This document shows, one piece after another, positions 17,499 to 26,638 of a stretch of 64,000 bases of DNA. This stretch comes from JAHEKO01 sp965212505. Its GTDB lineage: Bacteria > Acidobacteriota > Thermoanaerobaculia > Multivoradales > JAHEKO01. Each line of letters begins with the position of its first letter. Positions within the stretch are counted from its first letter, which is position 1. The position numbers and the translations under genes are program-made. The notes beneath the pieces were generated by a model that searched no databases, was not told the DNA's origin, and was given only the letters and a program-made list of their open reading frames with translations. The stretch covers positions 744,001 through 808,000 of the forward strand of contig OZ243123.1 in the NCBI GenBank assembly GCA_965212505.1. The letters run 5' to 3'.

Positions 17499-18001
17499 CT
17501 TGCGGTCGGTGCCACGGCTTCGAGGAGCTGGAACTCCATCGGGTAGGCGTGGCGCCGGTCGGGCTTGCGTCGCCGGGTCGTCATCAGGCGCCAGGCGGCC
17601 TCGTCGATCTGCGGGAAGAACCGATCGCCCTCGACTTCGGCCTCGACGAGCGTGAGGTAGAGCCGGTCGGCGCAGGTGAGTGCTTCTCGGAAGATCGCCT
17701 CGCCCCCGACAACAAACGCCTCGTCGTCTCCTGCGGCTTGTGCGATCTCGATCGCCGCGCGGAGCGAGCCCGCGAGCCGAACGCCTTCCGGTAGTTCGGG
17801 CCGCCCTCGTGAGATGACCACGCTGGTGCGCCCAGGGAGCGGCTTGCCGATCGACTCCCAGGTCTTGCGCCCCATCAGTAGATGGTGCCCCATCGTCTTG
17901 CGCTTGAAGCGCCGAAGGTCCGCCGGAAGGCGCCAGGGGAGGTCGTTGTCGCGACCGATGACACCGTTTTGGGCGACGGCCGCCATGACCGCAAGTCTCA
18001 T
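17495..18001 (-). CDS. folA: Dihydrofolate reductase
   Basis: A 168-residue DHFR, which reduces dihydrofolate to tetrahydrofolate with NADPH. Family motifs are NGVIGRDNDLPWRLPADLRRF near the start (the acidic active-site residue is in PADL), MGRKTWESIGKPLPGRTSVVISR for NADPH binding and VVGGEAIF near the C-terminus. The ATG at 18001 overlaps the stop of thyA (ATGA), so the two are translated together. The reading frame extends upstream as a shadow of thyA. The pair supplies dTMP and recycles the folate that ThyA oxidises. Confidence 0.95.
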   Translation of the reverse strand: MRLAVMAAVAQNGVIGRDNDLPWRLPADLRRFKRKTMGHHLLMGRKTWESIGKPLPGRTSVVISRGRPELPEGVRLAGSLRAAIEIAQAAGDDEAFVVGGEAIFREALTCADRLYLTLVEAEVEGDRFFPQIDEAAWRLMTTRRRKPDRRHAYPMEFQLLEAVAPTAS

Positions 18002-18792
18002 ACGGCGATTGGCGCCTTGATGTGGGGGTGCGGGTCGTAGTCCTCGAGGGTGAAGTCCTCGAAGGAGAAGTCGAAGATCGAATCGACCTTCGGGTTGATC
18101 CGCATTCGCGGCAGCGGTCGCGGTGTTCGCGCGAGCTGGCGTTTCGCCTGCTCGAGGTGGTTGAGATAGAGGTGGGCGTCGCCCAGGGTCAGGACAAAGT
18201 CCGCCGCCTCCAGCTGGCAGGCGTGCGCCATCATCATCGTCAACAGCGCGTACGACGCAATGTTGAACGGCACGCCGAGGAAGACGTCGGCGCTGCGCTG
18301 ATACAGCTGACAGGAGAGCGCACCCTCCGCGACGTAGAACTGGAAGAGGGTGTGGCAGGGGGGAAGCGCCATGCGATCGAGGTCGCCGACGTTCCAGGCG
18401 CTGACGATGTGTCGCCTCGAATGCGGGTTCTCCCGCAGGTCGCGAACGACGCCGGCGATCTGATCGATGCTGCCGCCGTCCGGCGTCGGCCACGAGCGCC
18501 ACTGGTAGCCGTAGATCGGACCGAGGTCGCCGGTCTCGTCGGCCCATTCGTTCCAGATCCGGACGCCGTTCTGCTGCAGGTACTCGACGTTGCGGTCGCC
18601 CGCCAGGAACCAAAGCAGTTCGTGGACGATCGACTTCAGGTGGAGCTTCTTGGTGGTCAGGAGCGGGAAGCCCTGACGCAGGTCGAAGCGCATCTGGTGT
18701 CCGAAAACGCTCAGAGTTCCGGTGCCGGTACGGTCCGACCGCTCGACGCCCTCGTCCAGAATGTGGTTGAGAAGGTGGAGGTAGGTCTGCAT
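17998..18792 (-). CDS. thyA: Thymidylate synthase
   Basis: A 264-residue ThyA, the same length as the E. coli enzyme, converting dUMP to dTMP with methylene-tetrahydrofolate. The nucleophile is C146 in MALPPCHTLFQFYV; other conserved blocks are DRTGTGTLSVFGHQMRFDL, GDLGPIYGYQWR, CQLYQRSADVFLGVPFNIASYA and a C-terminal HIKAPIAV. The ATG at 18792 is the family-standard start. It is the first gene of a two-gene operon with folA. The 209 bases upstream, up to the end of the RND gene, show nothing recognisable. Confidence 0.97.
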   Translation of the reverse strand: MQTYLHLLNHILDEGVERSDRTGTGTLSVFGHQMRFDLRQGFPLLTTKKLHLKSIVHELLWFLAGDRNVEYLQQNGVRIWNEWADETGDLGPIYGYQWRSWPTPDGGSIDQIAGVVRDLRENPHSRRHIVSAWNVGDLDRMALPPCHTLFQFYVAEGALSCQLYQRSADVFLGVPFNIASYALLTMMMAHACQLEAADFVLTLGDAHLYLNHLEQAKRQLARTPRPLPRMRINPKVDSIFDFSFEDFTLEDYDPHPHIKAPIAV

Positions 18793-19001
18793 GGAATCGA
18801 TCGTTTCGTCGGCGTAGAGAGAGTAGCAGTTGGACTCGCCATTGGCACCGCGCGATGGGCTGTTCGGCGGAGCCGATCCGGGGCGGCCAGCGGCCGCTCG
18901 CCCTGGCAGCGGCAGTCGTTGATTCCGCGTTCCGAGGCGCCCTGGTTCTGGGGCGATTGAACAGTTTCAGGCGAGCCGCGGCCGATGCGCCCTTGGTGCA
19001 G

Positions 19002-22000
19002 CTAGCCGTCGGTCTCGGCGGTCAACGGCTCGCCCGAAGGCGCCTCCGGCCGAACGAGCCAGCGATCCCACACGTTGCGGACGTCCTCCTGAATTGCATA
19101 TGCCGCGGGCACGAGGAGCAACGTGATGACGGTCGCAAACAGGACGCCGAAGGCGAGCGAGACGGCCATCGGAATCAGGAATTGGGCCTGGAGGCTCTGC
19201 TCGAGCAAGACCGGACTGAGACCGACGAAGGTTGTGAGCGAGGTCAACAGGATGGGGCGGAAGCGGGCGCTACCGGCGGCGCGGATCGCTTCGGCCAGAG
19301 GCTTGCCCGCACGAAACGAGCGATTGATGAAGTCGACCATCACCAGGCTGTCGTTGACGACGACGCCTGTCAGGGCGACGACGCCGAACATCGAGAGAAT
19401 TGCCAGGTCGATGCCCATGACGAGGTGTCCCCACACCGCGCCGATGAGGCCAAAGGGGATGGCACTCATCACGATCAACGGTTGGAAGTACGACTTGAAG
19501 GGGACCGCGAGGAGAGCGTAGATGACCAGCATCGCGACCGCGAAGCCCTTCGCCAGGCTGGCGAGGGTCTGGCGTTGCTCCTGCTGCTCGCCCTCGAGTG
19601 AGTAGCGCACGCCGGTGTGGTCGGCCATCAGTCGAGGGAGGACGTCGGCTTCGAGGTTCTGAATGATTTCGTTGGCGTTGGCCTGCTGGATGTCGACATC
19701 GGCGGTGACGTTGACGATTCGCCGGCGATTCTTGCGGTGAATCGCCGCGGGACCGCGCGAAAGGTCGACGGTGGCGGCGGTGGTGAACGGAATCTCTCCG
19801 CCGTTGGGGGTTCGCAGACGCAACTCCTCGAGGGCCGCCATGGAGCGGCGACGCTCCTCCGGCAGCCGTACCATCACCTTGACCTCGTCGCGCCCACGCT
19901 GGACCCGTTGAGCCTCTTCGCCGTAGAACGCCTGGCGTACTTGGCGAGCAAGGTCCGCCTGACTCAGGCCGGCCGCTTCGGCTTCGGGCGTGACGCGCAG
20001 CTCGAGCTCCTTCTTGCCGGCCCGGAAGCTGTCGGCGATGTCCTGAACTCCGGGGTAGGAGCGCAGCTCGGTCTTGAGTGCCTGCGCGAAGTCGCGCAGA
20101 CGATCGACGTCGGGCCCGGAGAGCTCGACGTTGATCGCTTCTCCCGAGGAGAAGAGCGATGCTGTGTAGGTCAGCTCGACGGCGTCGGCGATGGCACCGA
20201 CCCGCTCGCGCCAGAGTTGCGCGATCTCGGAGCTTCCGAGGGCGCGCTCCTCGGCCGGCGCCAGCTCGAGATTGACCTCGCCCAGGTGGGAGGCAGAGCT
20301 GTCGGCGCTCACCGTCAGGGCCCCCGGCCCTTCACTGTTCCGGAACGGCTGTCCGCCGATCGAACTCATGAAGTGCCGCACCGGCTGACCGCCGTACTCC
20401 TCTTCGAGATCGGTGGCGAGGTCGTGCGCCGCGTCTTCCATCAGCTCCAGCGCTCGAGCGGTCTCGGTGGCGGGCGTCCCCTGGGGCATCGTCAGGAACC
20501 CGGCGATATTGTTCGCCTCGATCGCGGGCATGAAGTTGAATCGAAGCCAGCCGCCGGCGACGGTCCCGGCGGTGATCGCCAGGAGCGCCAGCATCGCCGC
20601 GACCGTGAGGTAGCGCCACGCCAGAGCGCGCTCGAGAAGCGGTTGGTAGAGCCTCTCGATCACGTACTCCAGCCCCTCGGCCACCGAGCGCTGGATCTTG
20701 GCCCAGTACCGGCTCACCCCTCGAGGCTCGCGCCTCTCGCGCCGCTGTTTCAGGTGCGAGAGGTGGTTGGGCAGGATTAGGAGCGACTCGATGAGGGAGA
20801 AGGCCAGCGTCGGAATGACGATCAGCGGAATGACCCGCATGATCTTGCCGATCGTGCCAGTGACCGAGAGGAGCGGCGCGAACGCCGCGACACCCGTGAG
20901 CACCGCGAAGACGACCGGCACCAGGACTTCGCGGGTGCCCTCGACCGCCGCTTCGAGCTTCTCCTTGCCGCGCAGGTAGTGGGAGTAGATGTTCTCGCCC
21001 ACAATGATCGCGTCGTCGACGACGATGCCGAGGACAACGATGAAGGCGAACAGCGAGATCATGTTGACCGAGACGTCGAGCATCGGCATGAGCGCGATCG
21101 CGCCCAGAAACGAGATCGGAATGCCGAGCGAAACCCAGCCCGCCAGGCGGAGCTTGAGGAAGAGCGCGAGCACGAAGACCACCAGCAGGAAGCCTGCGCG
21201 ACCGTTGTTCATGAGGAGGTCGAGGCGGCTGCGCAGATCCTGAGTGCGGTCGAGCCAGGTGGTCAGTTCGATGCCGTTTGGCATGCGTGGTCGCACCTCG
21301 GCCAGGTACGCCTCGACCCGGTCGGCGATCTCGAGGGCACTCTGGTCGCCCACTCGCGAGACCGTGACGACGGCCGTCGGTTTGCCGTTGAAGCGCGACC
21401 AGCGGTCGGTCTCGGCGAAGCCGTCGACAACCTGAGCGACGTCGCCGAGCAGCACGCGCGAGCCGTCTGGGCGCGTGAGGAGGGGCAGCCGCTCGAATTC
21501 GGAACCCCGGTAGGCCTGCCCCTCGGTGCGCAGGAGGATGTCGCCGCCTTCGGTCGAGACCCTTCCTCCGGGCAGATCGAGCGACGAGCGGCGCACCGCC
21601 GCTGCGACGCGCTCGAAGGTCAGACCCCACTTGCGTAGCGCCTCCTCCGAGACCTCGATCGAGATTTCGTAGGCGCGGGTCGCCTGGAGACCAACCTGGG
21701 TAATGCCGGGGAGGGCGAGAAGGTCCTCCCGGATCTGCTCCGCAAGATGTTTGAGCGCGCGCTCGTCCGCGTCTCCCGAGAGGGCGATCTGAATGACGTT
21801 TCGCCGCAGGACCGCCTGTTCGATCACGGGCTCTTCGGCTTCGTCCGGGAACGTGTCGATGCCGTCGACCCGCGACTTGACGTCGTTGAGGAGCCTCTGA
21901 AGATCTGCACCTTGTTCGGCCTCGACCAGAACGGTGCCCATGTTCTCGCTCGCTGTGGATCGAATCTCCTCGATCCCTTCGAGGCTCTGGAGGCGCTCCT

Positions 22001-22223
22001 CGACGCGCACCACGACCCCCTCTTCGACCTCCTCGGGAGCGGCGCCTGGGTAGGGCACGCGCACGCTCACTACGTCTGAGGAGAACTCCGGGAAGACCTC
22101 TTGCTTGATGCCGACGAGAGTGACGGCGCCCGCGCCGACGATCAGGAGCATCAGCAGATTCGCGGCGACGCCGTTGCTGGCGAACCAGCCGATGACACCT
22201 CTCGTGAGCGATCGGCGACTCAT
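19002..22223 (-). CDS. RND efflux transporter permease subunit
   Basis: A 1073-residue inner-membrane RND pump of the AcrB/HAE1-like superfamily. The N-terminal membrane helix (NLLMLLIVGAGAVTLVGI) is followed by a large periplasmic loop, the first helix bundle with the proton-relay aspartates in VVLGIVVDDAIIVGENIY, a second periplasmic loop and the second bundle with ALTGVVVNDSLVMVDFINRS. The gene overlaps the adaptor gene by four bases (ATGA) and is the last gene of the tetR-OMF-adaptor-RND operon. Substrate is not predictable from sequence; the VVDD/VVND pattern suggests a multidrug-type pump and not the heavy-metal CusA type. Confidence 0.94.
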   Translation of the reverse strand: MSRRSLTRGVIGWFASNGVAANLLMLLIVGAGAVTLVGIKQEVFPEFSSDVVSVRVPYPGAAPEEVEEGVVVRVEERLQSLEGIEEIRSTASENMGTVLVEAEQGADLQRLLNDVKSRVDGIDTFPDEAEEPVIEQAVLRRNVIQIALSGDADERALKHLAEQIREDLLALPGITQVGLQATRAYEISIEVSEEALRKWGLTFERVAAAVRRSSLDLPGGRVSTEGGDILLRTEGQAYRGSEFERLPLLTRPDGSRVLLGDVAQVVDGFAETDRWSRFNGKPTAVVTVSRVGDQSALEIADRVEAYLAEVRPRMPNGIELTTWLDRTQDLRSRLDLLMNNGRAGFLLVVFVLALFLKLRLAGWVSLGIPISFLGAIALMPMLDVSVNMISLFAFIVVLGIVVDDAIIVGENIYSHYLRGKEKLEAAVEGTREVLVPVVFAVLTGVAAFAPLLSVTGTIGKIMRVIPLIVIPTLAFSLIESLLILPNHLSHLKQRRERREPRGVSRYWAKIQRSVAEGLEYVIERLYQPLLERALAWRYLTVAAMLALLAITAGTVAGGWLRFNFMPAIEANNIAGFLTMPQGTPATETARALELMEDAAHDLATDLEEEYGGQPVRHFMSSIGGQPFRNSEGPGALTVSADSSASHLGEVNLELAPAEERALGSSEIAQLWRERVGAIADAVELTYTASLFSSGEAINVELSGPDVDRLRDFAQALKTELRSYPGVQDIADSFRAGKKELELRVTPEAEAAGLSQADLARQVRQAFYGEEAQRVQRGRDEVKVMVRLPEERRRSMAALEELRLRTPNGGEIPFTTAATVDLSRGPAAIHRKNRRRIVNVTADVDIQQANANEIIQNLEADVLPRLMADHTGVRYSLEGEQQEQRQTLASLAKGFAVAMLVIYALLAVPFKSYFQPLIVMSAIPFGLIGAVWGHLVMGIDLAILSMFGVVALTGVVVNDSLVMVDFINRSFRAGKPLAEAIRAAGSARFRPILLTSLTTFVGLSPVLLEQSLQAQFLIPMAVSLAFGVLFATVITLLLVPAAYAIQEDVRNVWDRWLVRPEAPSGEPLTAETDG

Positions 22224-23404
22224 AGGCGGGCCTCCTCCTCCTGGTCGGTGCGGATTTGGTCGTCTTCGAGCTGAACGCGAACCGACATGCCGTCGACCGC
22301 GACCTCGAGGGTCGAGATGCAGACCTGTTCGCCCTCCTCGAGGCCCGAGGAGACGATCGCCTGCTCGCCGGCGAGGCGGAGGAGCTCCACGTCGCGATAG
22401 AGGAGTCGGTCCTCGTCGATCACCAGGACCTGGTCGCCTTCGCGGATCGCTGCACGAGGTAGAACGGCGACGCCTGTGACCTCACGGCCGCCGATCTCGG
22501 CCTGTACGAAGAGCCCCATCGGCAGGGGAGAGCGGTCGCCGCCGCCGAAGGGGTCGTCGACGCGAGCGAAGAGCTCGAGCATGCGTGTTCGCTCGTCGAA
22601 TCGGCTTCCGCTGCGCACCACCGAGCCCTCCCAGATCGCCTCGTGACCACCGATCGATCCGCTCAGTCGTACGGGAGGCCTCGCGTCGGGGGACGGCGTC
22701 GAGCCGAGATCGATCTCCAGGAAACCCAGGTCGGCCTCGGAGACCGGGAGACGGATTTCGGCGAAGTCGGTCGAGAAGACGGCCGCGACCCGGGTGCCGG
22801 CGCCGACGAATTGACCGAGGTCCACCAGCTTGGAACCCACGCGCCCGGCGAAGGGTGCGCGCACATCGGTTCTGGAGAGGTCGAGCTGAGCTCGCTCGAG
22901 CTCGGCTTCGGCGGCGCGGAGTCCTGCGCGCGCTTCGGCGAGCTGGGGCTCCCGAGCGGTCAACGCGGAGGGCTCCCCCTCGCCGAGCTCCTGCCACTCT
23001 TCCTTCGCGAGGTCGGCCTCGGCGACTTCTCGCTCGACGCCGACTTGCGCCTGGGCCACGCGCGCCTCTGCCTGAGCGACGTGCAGCTCGTAGTCGCGAG
23101 GATCGATGCGAAGAAGCGTCGCGCCTCGCTTGAAGAAAGCACCCTCGGCAAACGAGGGCGATACCCAGACGACCTGGCCGGGCACCTGAGCGACGAGTGT
23201 CGACTCGGTGACCGGTTCGACGGTTCCCTGCGACTCGACGTTCAGACGCAGGTCCTCGAGACTGACGGTGATCGCTCGGACCAGCGGTGGAGGGACGCTG
23301 TCGGAGCGCCGCTCGACTTCCGGGCGACTGTTGACGATGACCGCGGCGACGGCGACGCCGCCGGCGACCACCAGGAGCGGAAGCAGAATCTTCAGTTTGT
23401 TCAT
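22220..23404 (-). CDS. RND efflux periplasmic adaptor (membrane fusion protein)
   Basis: A 394-residue HlyD/MFP-type adaptor that joins the RND pump to the outer-membrane channel. It has an N-terminal membrane/signal segment (ILLPLLVVAGGVAVAAVIV), a barrel-sandwich half LVAQVPGQVVWVSPSFAEGAFFKRG, an alpha hairpin rich in Ala/Glu/Arg (about 110-170), the returning lipoyl half APFAGRVGSKLVDLGQFV and the beta-barrel and membrane-proximal parts. The start overlaps the stop of the OMF gene. Order and overlaps show a co-translated tripartite system. Confidence 0.92.
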   Translation of the reverse strand: MNKLKILLPLLVVAGGVAVAAVIVNSRPEVERRSDSVPPPLVRAITVSLEDLRLNVESQGTVEPVTESTLVAQVPGQVVWVSPSFAEGAFFKRGATLLRIDPRDYELHVAQAEARVAQAQVGVEREVAEADLAKEEWQELGEGEPSALTAREPQLAEARAGLRAAEAELERAQLDLSRTDVRAPFAGRVGSKLVDLGQFVGAGTRVAAVFSTDFAEIRLPVSEADLGFLEIDLGSTPSPDARPPVRLSGSIGGHEAIWEGSVVRSGSRFDERTRMLELFARVDDPFGGGDRSPLPMGLFVQAEIGGREVTGVAVLPRAAIREGDQVLVIDEDRLLYRDVELLRLAGEQAIVSSGLEEGEQVCISTLEVAVDGMSVRVQLEDDQIRTDQEEEARL

Positions 23405-24888
23405 TCGGAGTCACTCACGTTCGGGCGGTTCGTGGCCGCAACGTCATGGGGTGGGGTTGCGGTAGAGGTGTCGAGAGCTTCGACCGGTACGCCCCCGCCG
23501 AGAGCGAGGTGCAGATCGATGCGGGCGTCGAGCCGTTGGCGCCGGAGGTCGAGCAGCTCGATACGCGATCGCGTCTCTGCACGTTGCGCCTCGAGCACTT
23601 CGAGGTAGCCGCCGACGCCCGCCTCGTAGCGACGCTGGGCCAGCTCTCTGGCGGAGGTCGACTGTTCAACTGCGGTGCCGAGAGCCTCGGCTTGGCGGGC
23701 GAGCGCGCGCTCTGTGACGAGAGCACTCTCGACCTCGGCAAAGGCGCCGAGAATCGACTGCGAGTAGGTATGAGCGAGCTCGTGGAGCCGCGCCTCCGCC
23801 AGGTCGACTCCGGCGCGCAGCCGACCACCCTGGAAGAGCGGCTGAAGGAGGTTGCCGGCGAGGCTCCAGACCGAAAAGTCGGAGTCGAGCAGGTCGCCGA
23901 CATCGTCGCTGAGGCTCCCGGTCGATCCGGTAAGACTCAGTCGCGGGTAGAGGGAGGCGCGCGCCTGGCGTGCGTCCCAACCCGCTGCGGTCAGGCGCCG
24001 CTCGAGGGCTTGGAGATCCGGACGATGGTGGATCAGCTCGGCTGGCAGGCGTGGTGGGAGTCCGGTGGGCGGTAGGGGGAGCTCTCCGGTGGCGTTGCCG
24101 GCTACCGGGTAGCTCGAGCGCAGGAGGGCGAGCTGCCGGGTGGCGGCGTCGAGGCGCCTCGTTCGGGCAACCAAGTCCGCCTCGGCACGCCCCTCGTTGG
24201 CGATCGCCAGCCGCAGATCGAGAGCTCCGCGGGTTCCTCGGAGGTAACGTCGCTCGATCCACTCGCGGCTCGAGCGGCGCAGGTCGAGGGTCTGCTCGGC
24301 GAGCTCGACTTGAAGGCGAGCCTCGCTGGCGCTGAACCAGGCCTTCGCGGCTTGAGCCGCCAGCGATAATCGAGCGCCTCGAAGGTCGGCTTCGGCCGCC
24401 TCGACTCCACTCCGCGCGGCGTTGTGCCCGGCGCGGACTCGGCCCCAGAGGTCGGCTTCCCAAGAGACGTTGAGACTTGCGCCGAGCGACGTGCTGGTCG
24501 TGCTCAGGACGCCACCGTCTGACCCGGGGATCGGCAGGCCGATGAAGTTCCGGCGGCTCCTCGAACTGTCGACCGAGGCCGAGACCGAAGGAAGACGATC
24601 GGCGCCCACAATGCGCGCCTGTGCGACAGCCGCTTCGACTCGGGCCGCCGCAGCTCCGATCTCGTGGTTTGCCGCCAGAACCTCCAACAGCCAGTCGTCG
24701 AGATTCGGATCGTCGAACTCGGCCCACCATCTGGTCTCCGGCTTGGCGAGGGGCGAGTCGGCGTCGGCGGCCGACCACTTGATGGGCGCCTGCGGGAGTG
24801 CCACGGACGGGGCGACGGGCTGCGATGCGCAGCCGACGACGGTTGCGCAGAGGAGCGGAAGGACGACGGGAGCGACGCGACGGATCAC
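23401..24888 (-). CDS. Outer-membrane efflux channel lipoprotein (NodT/TolC-like)
   Basis: A 495-residue TolC-fold channel protein. It has a lipoprotein signal (PVVLPLLCATVVGC, lipobox VVGC) and the typical early motif ETRWWAEFDDPNLDDW, a helix with AAAARVEAAVAQARI, GLPPRLPAELIHHRPDLQALERRL near the middle, and a repeat of the helical layout in the second half, as in the NodT subfamily. Unlike typical RND operons, the channel gene comes first among the transport genes. It overlaps both tetR (24885-24888) and the adaptor gene (23401-23404) by four bases. Confidence 0.92.
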   Translation of the reverse strand: MIRRVAPVVLPLLCATVVGCASQPVAPSVALPQAPIKWSAADADSPLAKPETRWWAEFDDPNLDDWLLEVLAANHEIGAAAARVEAAVAQARIVGADRLPSVSASVDSSRSRRNFIGLPIPGSDGGVLSTTSTSLGASLNVSWEADLWGRVRAGHNAARSGVEAAEADLRGARLSLAAQAAKAWFSASEARLQVELAEQTLDLRRSSREWIERRYLRGTRGALDLRLAIANEGRAEADLVARTRRLDAATRQLALLRSSYPVAGNATGELPLPPTGLPPRLPAELIHHRPDLQALERRLTAAGWDARQARASLYPRLSLTGSTGSLSDDVGDLLDSDFSVWSLAGNLLQPLFQGGRLRAGVDLAEARLHELAHTYSQSILGAFAEVESALVTERALARQAEALGTAVEQSTSARELAQRRYEAGVGGYLEVLEAQRAETRSRIELLDLRRQRLDARIDLHLALGGGVPVEALDTSTATPPHDVAATNRPNVSDSE

Positions 24889-25547
24889 GGTGTCGGCCTC
24901 CCGATGACGGGTGCTTCGAAACCGCCGGCGACAAACGCGACCATCCGCTCGGTGACGCCTTCGACGTCGTGAGGGTCGCAGAGGCCTCCGGAGTAACGCT
25001 CGACGAGGGTGCCCAGTGCGATGGTCTGTGCCATGACCCCCACCATGAAGTGGAACCTCCAGAAGATCTCCTCTCTCGGTAGGTCGGGAAGCGCAGATGC
25101 CAACGCAGTCGTGAACCGTTCGAGCGTTTCCTGGAGCTCTTGAAGGAGAAGGTCGCGAGCCTCGGGGCTCGGGTCTTGCGACAGCTGCAAGACGAAGCGC
25201 GCGAAGGCGTGGCCGCCGGGATGGGTCTGAATCATTTCGAGTGGGGGCTGAACGAAGGCCCGAACGATCGCCCGGGCGTCCGCCGTGCCGGCGCTCATCG
25301 CCTCGTCCAGCAGTTCGAATCGTCGGACGGTAAGCGGCTCGAGACGTCGAGCGAGCACCGCCCGAACGAGGCCGTCCTTCGATCCGAAGTGGTAGTGGAC
25401 CGCGGCGAGGTTGACGGCGGCCGAGCTCGTGATGGCTCGGAGCGAGGCGCGATGGACCCCTTCGACGGAGAAGAGCTCCTCCGCGGCGTTGAGGATCGCC
25501 TCTTTGGTGTTCAGTTCGGTGGCGCTTTTTGGTGGGTCTGGTGTCAT
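24885..25547 (-). CDS. TetR-family repressor of the efflux operon
   Basis: A 220-residue TetR-type regulator. The ATG at 25547 is chosen over 25598 because an operator-like palindrome occupies the bases between them. The N-terminal helix-turn-helix domain is clear: TKEAILNAAEELFSVEGVHRASLRAITSSA then VNLAAVHYHFGSKDGLVRAV. The C-terminal ligand domain resembles the AcrR/CecR type. It is the first gene of the operon and its coding sequence overlaps the OMF gene, so repression by TetR would control itself and the whole pump. The inducing ligand is unknown. Confidence 0.9.
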   Translation of the reverse strand: MTPDPPKSATELNTKEAILNAAEELFSVEGVHRASLRAITSSAAVNLAAVHYHFGSKDGLVRAVLARRLEPLTVRRFELLDEAMSAGTADARAIVRAFVQPPLEMIQTHPGGHAFARFVLQLSQDPSPEARDLLLQELQETLERFTTALASALPDLPREEIFWRFHFMVGVMAQTIALGTLVERYSGGLCDPHDVEGVTERMVAFVAGGFEAPVIGRPTP

Positions 25548-25552
25548 TCGTT

Positions 25553-25580
25553 CAAACGTCCGTTTCAAACATACGTTTGA
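25553..25580. promoter_or_regulatory. Candidate TetR operator: two AAAC-N4-GTTT palindromes
   Basis: The 28 bases begin TCAAACGT and end ACGTTTGA, an inverted repeat. Inside are two palindromes of identical form, AAAC-GTCC-GTTT (25554-25565) and AAAC-ATAC-GTTT (25567-25578), with centres 13 bases apart. It lies 6 bases upstream of the tetR start at 25547. TetR proteins bind such palindromes, often as paired dimers, so autoregulation is likely. Confidence 0.7.
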
Positions 25581-25707
25581 GAAGGGTAAAGGTTGCACCC
25601 GGCCGGGTCAAGCGCCACCGGCAGGTGTTGATTGAAGTGCGGTGTTCGAGCTGTCTGTCATACAGGGGCGCACCCCGATCCACACAAGCACGAAACGGGA
25701 TGACCAC

Positions 25708-25713
25708 TAGACT
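25708..25713 (+). promoter_or_regulatory. Putative -10 hexamer (TAGACT) upstream of the ECF sigma gene
   Basis: TAGACT ends 11 bases before the ATG at 25725 and no ribosome site is visible. The hexamer overlaps an alternative TTG at 25713, which argues for the ATG as the true start. Confidence 0.4.
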
Positions 25714-25724
25714 TGACCGAACCC

Positions 25725-26240
25725 ATGCCACCCGAGGAGCTGAAACGCCAACTGGAGGCGTTGCACGCCGCGAGTTTCTCGTGGGCGGTGAGCTGCTGTG
25801 GCGGAGATCGGCAGGAGGCTGAAGAGGTGCTGCAAGCCGTCTACCTCAAGATCCTCGAGGGGAGAGCACGTTTTGGCGCCCGCTCGGCTCTCAAGACCTG
25901 GCTTTTTGGTGTCATTCGCCACACCGCGAGCGGACGCTTCCGTCGCCGGAGTCTCCGGCGCGCGCTGATGCTCCGCTGGGGGCGGCAGGAGCTGGCTCCC
26001 GAACGCATGAACGAGCCCGGGCCACGCGTCGAAGCCGAAAGCCGTTCTCGAGCCGTTCGCCGGGCGATGGCAGAGCTCTCACCACGCCAACGCCAGGTGC
26101 TCGAGCTGGTCTTCTTCCACGATCTGAGCGTGCGGGAAGCTGCCCAGTCGATGGGGGTCTCCTCCGGTACCGCGAGCTTGCACTACGACCGGGGGAAGCG
26201 TCGGCTCGTCTCTCTGATCGAGCAGGAGGGCTGGGCATGA
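25725..26240 (+). CDS. RNA polymerase sigma factor, ECF-like
   Basis: A 171-residue sigma-70 family protein. Region 2 is GDRQEAEEVLQAVYLKIL, with the recognition helix ALKTWLFGVIRHTASGRFRRR, and region 4 is LSPRQRQVLELVFFHDLSVREAAQSMGVSSGTASLHYDRGKRRL. These are the two domains of extracytoplasmic-function sigma factors. An in-frame TTG lies 12 bases upstream but overlaps a -10-like hexamer. The stop overlaps the start of the next gene (ATGA), whose membrane protein is a candidate anti-sigma. Target promoters cannot be read here. Confidence 0.88.
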   Translation: MPPEELKRQLEALHAASFSWAVSCCGGDRQEAEEVLQAVYLKILEGRARFGARSALKTWLFGVIRHTASGRFRRRSLRRALMLRWGRQELAPERMNEPGPRVEAESRSRAVRRAMAELSPRQRQVLELVFFHDLSVREAAQSMGVSSGTASLHYDRGKRRLVSLIEQEGWA

Positions 26241-26638
26241 GCCAGAGCGACCAGCCGGTCGAGAGCTACGTCCGGTCGTCTGCCGATCACACCGCCGAAG
26301 CGCCGCCCTTCAGCCGGGTCTGGCGCGCGGCCGAGCAGCGTCGCCGTCGGCGACGCACCGGTCGCCGGCTTCTCCTTTCCGCGGCTGCCCTTCCGGTCGC
26401 GATCTTCCTGGTGGTGGTGCTGGTGCCGGTTCTCTCTCCGCGAGAACCGGCACCAGAGTCTTTCGATCTTTCGAATCCCGAACTCGTCGAGCTGGCGCGG
26501 TCGCTCTCGGAGTGGACGGCGCCTTTGGACTTCCTGCTCGAGCCCCCGGGCGGCGATCTGATGGGCGTCGATTCGTCGGACGCCGGCCTCCCGATGCCCA
26601 CCGAACTACCGACCCTGAACGCCGAGGAGGTCTTGTGA
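26237..26638 (+). CDS. Small single-pass membrane protein, candidate anti-sigma factor
   Basis: A 133-residue protein with a short polar N-terminal part (1-30), a basic RRRRRRTGRR stretch, one membrane helix (LLLSAAALPVAIFLVVVLVP, about 45-64) and an acidic outer tail with VDSSDAGLPMPTELP. No zinc-binding HxxxCxxC motif of ZAS-type anti-sigmas is present. Gene order (overlapping with the ECF gene and the Spy-like gene) and topology suggest an anti-sigma or sensor, but the sequence alone does not prove it. The start ATG overlaps the sigma stop. Confidence 0.75.
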   Translation: MSQSDQPVESYVRSSADHTAEAPPFSRVWRAAEQRRRRRRTGRRLLLSAAALPVAIFLVVVLVPVLSPREPAPESFDLSNPELVELARSLSEWTAPLDFLLEPPGGDLMGVDSSDAGLPMPTELPTLNAEEVL

